This document shows, piece after piece, positions 62,759-64,000 of a stretch of 64,000 bases of DNA. Under the pieces are notes generated by a model. The model was not told where the DNA came from, did no database searches, and worked only from the letters and a program-made list of their open reading frames with translations. Positions within the stretch are counted from its first letter, which is position 1. Each line of letters starts with the position of its first letter. A program made the position numbers and the translations under genes. This DNA comes from an archaeon (GTDB taxonomy: Archaea > Nanobdellota > Nanobdellia > Woesearchaeales > GW2011-AR15): assembly GCA_018657065.1 (NCBI GenBank), contig JABHXU010000009.1, forward strand, positions 17,939 to 81,938. Direction: 5' to 3'.

Positions 62759-63184
62759 TTATTTTAAACAAGCACAAGCTTTGTATCCTAAGTTAAATGG
62801 TTTAACTTTTGATTTAAACAATGCTTTGTTTTTTCTGTTTATATTTTTTGCAAATGGACAATCAACGTCATGTAATTTCATTGATGTTTTAGCTCCGACA
62901 TATTCTCTTTTTTTTGCAACTCTAACAGTTTCTTTAACAACTTTAACTTTTTCAACAACCTTAACTCTTGGTTTAGGTGCTGGTTTGTTATTTTCAGCTT
63001 TAACTCTCATCAATTCAGTTTCTAATTTTCTAATTCTAACAAGTAAAGCTTTTTGGTTATTTTGTACAGTTACAACTGTTTCATTTTGATTTCTTACTAA
63101 ATCTCTAAGTGTTTTAACATCTCTTTTGACTTTGTAAAAAGCATCTAATAATTTTTCGTGGACATTCATTACAGTTAATTCCAT
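62759..63184 (-). CDS. Coiled-coil protein with Ada-like metal-binding C-terminal motif
   Basis: Residues 1-75 are a coiled coil (KVKRDVKTLRDLVRNQNE...). A basic Lys/Val/Glu linker (75-95) follows, and then a small module YVGAKTSMKLHDVDCPFAKN...GYKACACLK. The latter resembles the Ada-type zinc site YxxSxxxxxxHxxxCxxAxxI...GYxPCxxC, with His, Cys, Cys, Cys positioned as ligands. Such modules occur widely in DPANN small proteins. The ATG follows SD AGGTGATT. Convergent with the hypothetical gene. Confidence 0.65.
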   Translation of the reverse strand: MELTVMNVHEKLLDAFYKVKRDVKTLRDLVRNQNETVVTVQNNQKALLVRIRKLETELMRVKAENNKPAPKPRVKVVEKVKVVKETVRVAKKREYVGAKTSMKLHDVDCPFAKNINRKNKALFKSKVKPFNLGYKACACLK

Positions 63185-63221
63185 CAGTAATCACCTACTA
63201 AAAAGTATAAATAAGATATTT

Positions 63222-63243
63222 GGCGGTGGATCAATTTGACTGA
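63222..63243 (+). repeat. IS1-family terminal inverted repeat, left
   Basis: Starts GGCGGTGGATCAATTTGACT and pairs with the inverted copy at the far end. The insB stop codon lies within it, as in compact IS1 elements. Confidence 0.85.
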
Positions 63244-63710
63244 TAAATATTTTCATTATAATCTTGGATAAACCACCTAAGTATTCCTTCATGCATTTCA
63301 AAATTTTTTGAAAAAGCACAAGTTTTTCTAACTAATCTTGCAAGCCTTTGTCTTAATATGGTGTTAAAAGCCTCAACTTGAGAAGTAGTTCCATTTTTTC
63401 TTTTACACATTTTGTGACCATATTTTGTTAAAATTTTATAAACATGAAGCCCATCACTTCTACTTAAACAATTAGCATAATCAATAGGCACTTTTTGGTA
63501 AAATTCTAAGAATGATTTTTTATCTCGGTCTCCAAAATGATAAGCAATAACTTGTTTTGTACGACGACAAAGTGCAATCCAAATCCAAACTCGATTTAAT
63601 TTTGAACCAACAAATGACCAAATTTCATCATATTCAATGATATCATCAAATTTTGCAGGCAAAACAGATTCGATAAATGGTTTTAGTTGGAGGACTTTTT
63701 TTTTAACCAA
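63231..63710 (-). CDS. insB: IS1-family transposase InsB (DDE domain)
   Basis: Catalytic part of the transposase, read as a fusion with InsA by a -1 frameshift at the A9 run. The DDE residues are visible: Asp/Glu in EYDEIWSFVG, Asp in SRSDGLHVYK and Glu in TSQVEAFN. RRTKQVIAYHFGDRD is the usual beta-strand core. The apparent separate start is a TTG and probably not used on its own. The length (159 aa) is slightly under E. coli InsB but complete to the TIR. Confidence 0.9.
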   Translation of the reverse strand: MVKKKVLQLKPFIESVLPAKFDDIIEYDEIWSFVGSKLNRVWIWIALCRRTKQVIAYHFGDRDKKSFLEFYQKVPIDYANCLSRSDGLHVYKILTKYGHKMCKRKNGTTSQVEAFNTILRQRLARLVRKTCAFSKNFEMHEGILRWFIQDYNENIYQSN

Positions 63711-63940
63711 GAAATAACTGTCGTCTTAGAAACTCCAAAAATTCTTGTTAAACCTCGTAAACTCGGTCTTTCTTTATATGCTCTTAAAATTTCTTCTTTT
63801 TTTTCTTCAGAATAGAAAAAATCCTTTCCAAATGTTCTATAACAACCACAAGTTCGACAATGATATTTTTGCTTTCCATTTGCTTGTTTTCCATTCATTA
63901 TAATATTATTGCTTCCACATTTTTTACATATATTTACCAT
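63683..63940 (-). CDS. insA: IS1-family InsA (zinc finger / HTH DNA-binding)
   Basis: An 85-aa protein with a CKKCGSNNIIMNGKQANGKQ zinc finger and CRTCGCYRTF, then a helix-turn-helix (RAYKERPSLRGLTRIFGVSK). It binds the element ends and represses transposition, and supplies the N-terminus of the InsAB transposase. The frame ends at TAA 20 bases after the A9 run. Confidence 0.9.
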   Translation of the reverse strand: MVNICKKCGSNNIIMNGKQANGKQKYHCRTCGCYRTFGKDFFYSEEKKEEILRAYKERPSLRGLTRIFGVSKTTVISWLKKKSSN

Positions 63941-63978
63941 ATAATAAAATTAGAATTTCAAGTATATTAATCTTTTGG

Positions 63979-64000
63979 TCAGTTAGATTGATCCACTGCC
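63979..64000 (-). repeat. IS1-family terminal inverted repeat, right
   Basis: On the minus strand it begins GGCAGTGGATCAATCTAACT. It differs from the left copy at three of 22 positions. The first base outside the element is beyond the window, so any target duplication is unseen. Confidence 0.8.

Larger units (their letters stand above)
63222..64000 (-). mobile_element. IS1-family insertion sequence (right end at window end)
   Basis: A 779-base element with imperfect terminal inverted repeats: 63222-63243 and 63979-64000, matching 19 of 22 bases and starting GGC[AG]GTGGATCAAT. It contains insA and insB with a programmed-type -1 shift site (nine A, minus strand). The length is that of IS1 (about 0.77 kb). 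The target duplication cannot be checked because the window ends exactly at the right repeat. Confidence 0.85.

Noticed and set aside
1..64000. CRISPR array
   Set aside because: No run of regularly spaced identical repeats with unique spacers was found; the only tandem repeats are coding (50492-50617 and the DUF11 units).
1..64000. rRNA genes
   Set aside because: No conserved 16S/23S/5S segments seen; the GC-rich inverted repeats are too short and unlike rRNA.

Overview
The window is a strongly AT-rich, gene-dense stretch of an archaeal chromosome. Archaeal markers include Orc1/Cdc6, a Gins51-type GINS subunit, ribosomal proteins L44e and L11, thermosome, membrane LonB, Kae1, Elp3, DtdA, an archaeal-type GluRS and a ZPR1 zinc-finger protein. 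The many short DPANN-style proteins (half-size MFS, holin-like two-TM protein, coiled-coil/Pro-rich proteins, tiny histone-fold protein, truncated NFACT protein) and the endonuclease-type MutL fit a DPANN archaeon of the Woesearchaeota/Pacearchaeota kind. This lineage is an inference from gene content; no rRNA is present. Strong Shine-Dalgarno motifs (GAGGTGA, GAGGAGG, GGTGAT) coexist with apparently leaderless genes that have a TATA-like box about 25 bases before the start codon.

Layout. 1-5 kb: end of a Q-rich protein, an ABC-2 exporter pair (permease flanked by GC-rich inverted repeats), a methyltransferase, Kae1 and a lycopene-cyclase-domain membrane protein. 5-8 kb: methyltransferase, small membrane proteins, Nudix hydrolase, hypothetical. 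8-12.7 kb: replication and translation block: a candidate origin with an ORB-like core, cdc6, GINS, L44e, DUF4416, holin-like protein, L11. 12.7-19 kb: SGNH-like protein (frameshifted), ZPR1, MTA phosphorylase, an unknown frameshifted protein, a frameshifted CPA2 antiporter, an NFACT-R protein. 19-27 kb: YhbY, membrane phosphoesterase, SurE, cupin, tRNA-Ser(UGA) with a copied 5' end, AI-2E-type exporter, DtdA, phosphoglycerate mutase. 27-34.5 kb: LonB, a membrane OB-fold protein and two giant coiled-coil proteins in one minus-strand array, plus a cis-prenyltransferase homologue without its catalytic motifs. 34.5-44 kb: CheY-like receiver, Elp3, DUF211-VIT pair, NSUN-type RNA methyltransferase, histone-fold micro-protein, GluRS, peptidase E with an in-frame TAG, MutL. 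44-55 kb: glycogen-debranching enzyme, polytopic membrane protein, then two giant envelope proteins (889 and 1377 aa) followed by a 9-codon ORF with its own SD and terminator. 55-64 kb: GlyA, a split UPRT-like protein, a phosphoribosyltransferase, a methyltransferase, a Ca2+/cation antiporter, thermosome, unknowns, and an IS1-family element whose right end coincides with the window end.

Themes. Five otherwise plausible genes are interrupted (four need a -1 shift, one has TAG where TGG is expected). Two of the shifts sit on perfect T-TTT-TTT heptamers, and the IS1 element has the classic A-run shift site. Sequencing or assembly indels are the plain explanation; slippage is the interesting one. 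The likeliest new biology is the LonB/coiled-coil array, the dead cis-prenyltransferase, the probable non-AUG start of mutL, the 9-codon ORF, and the inverted-repeat-flanked permease.
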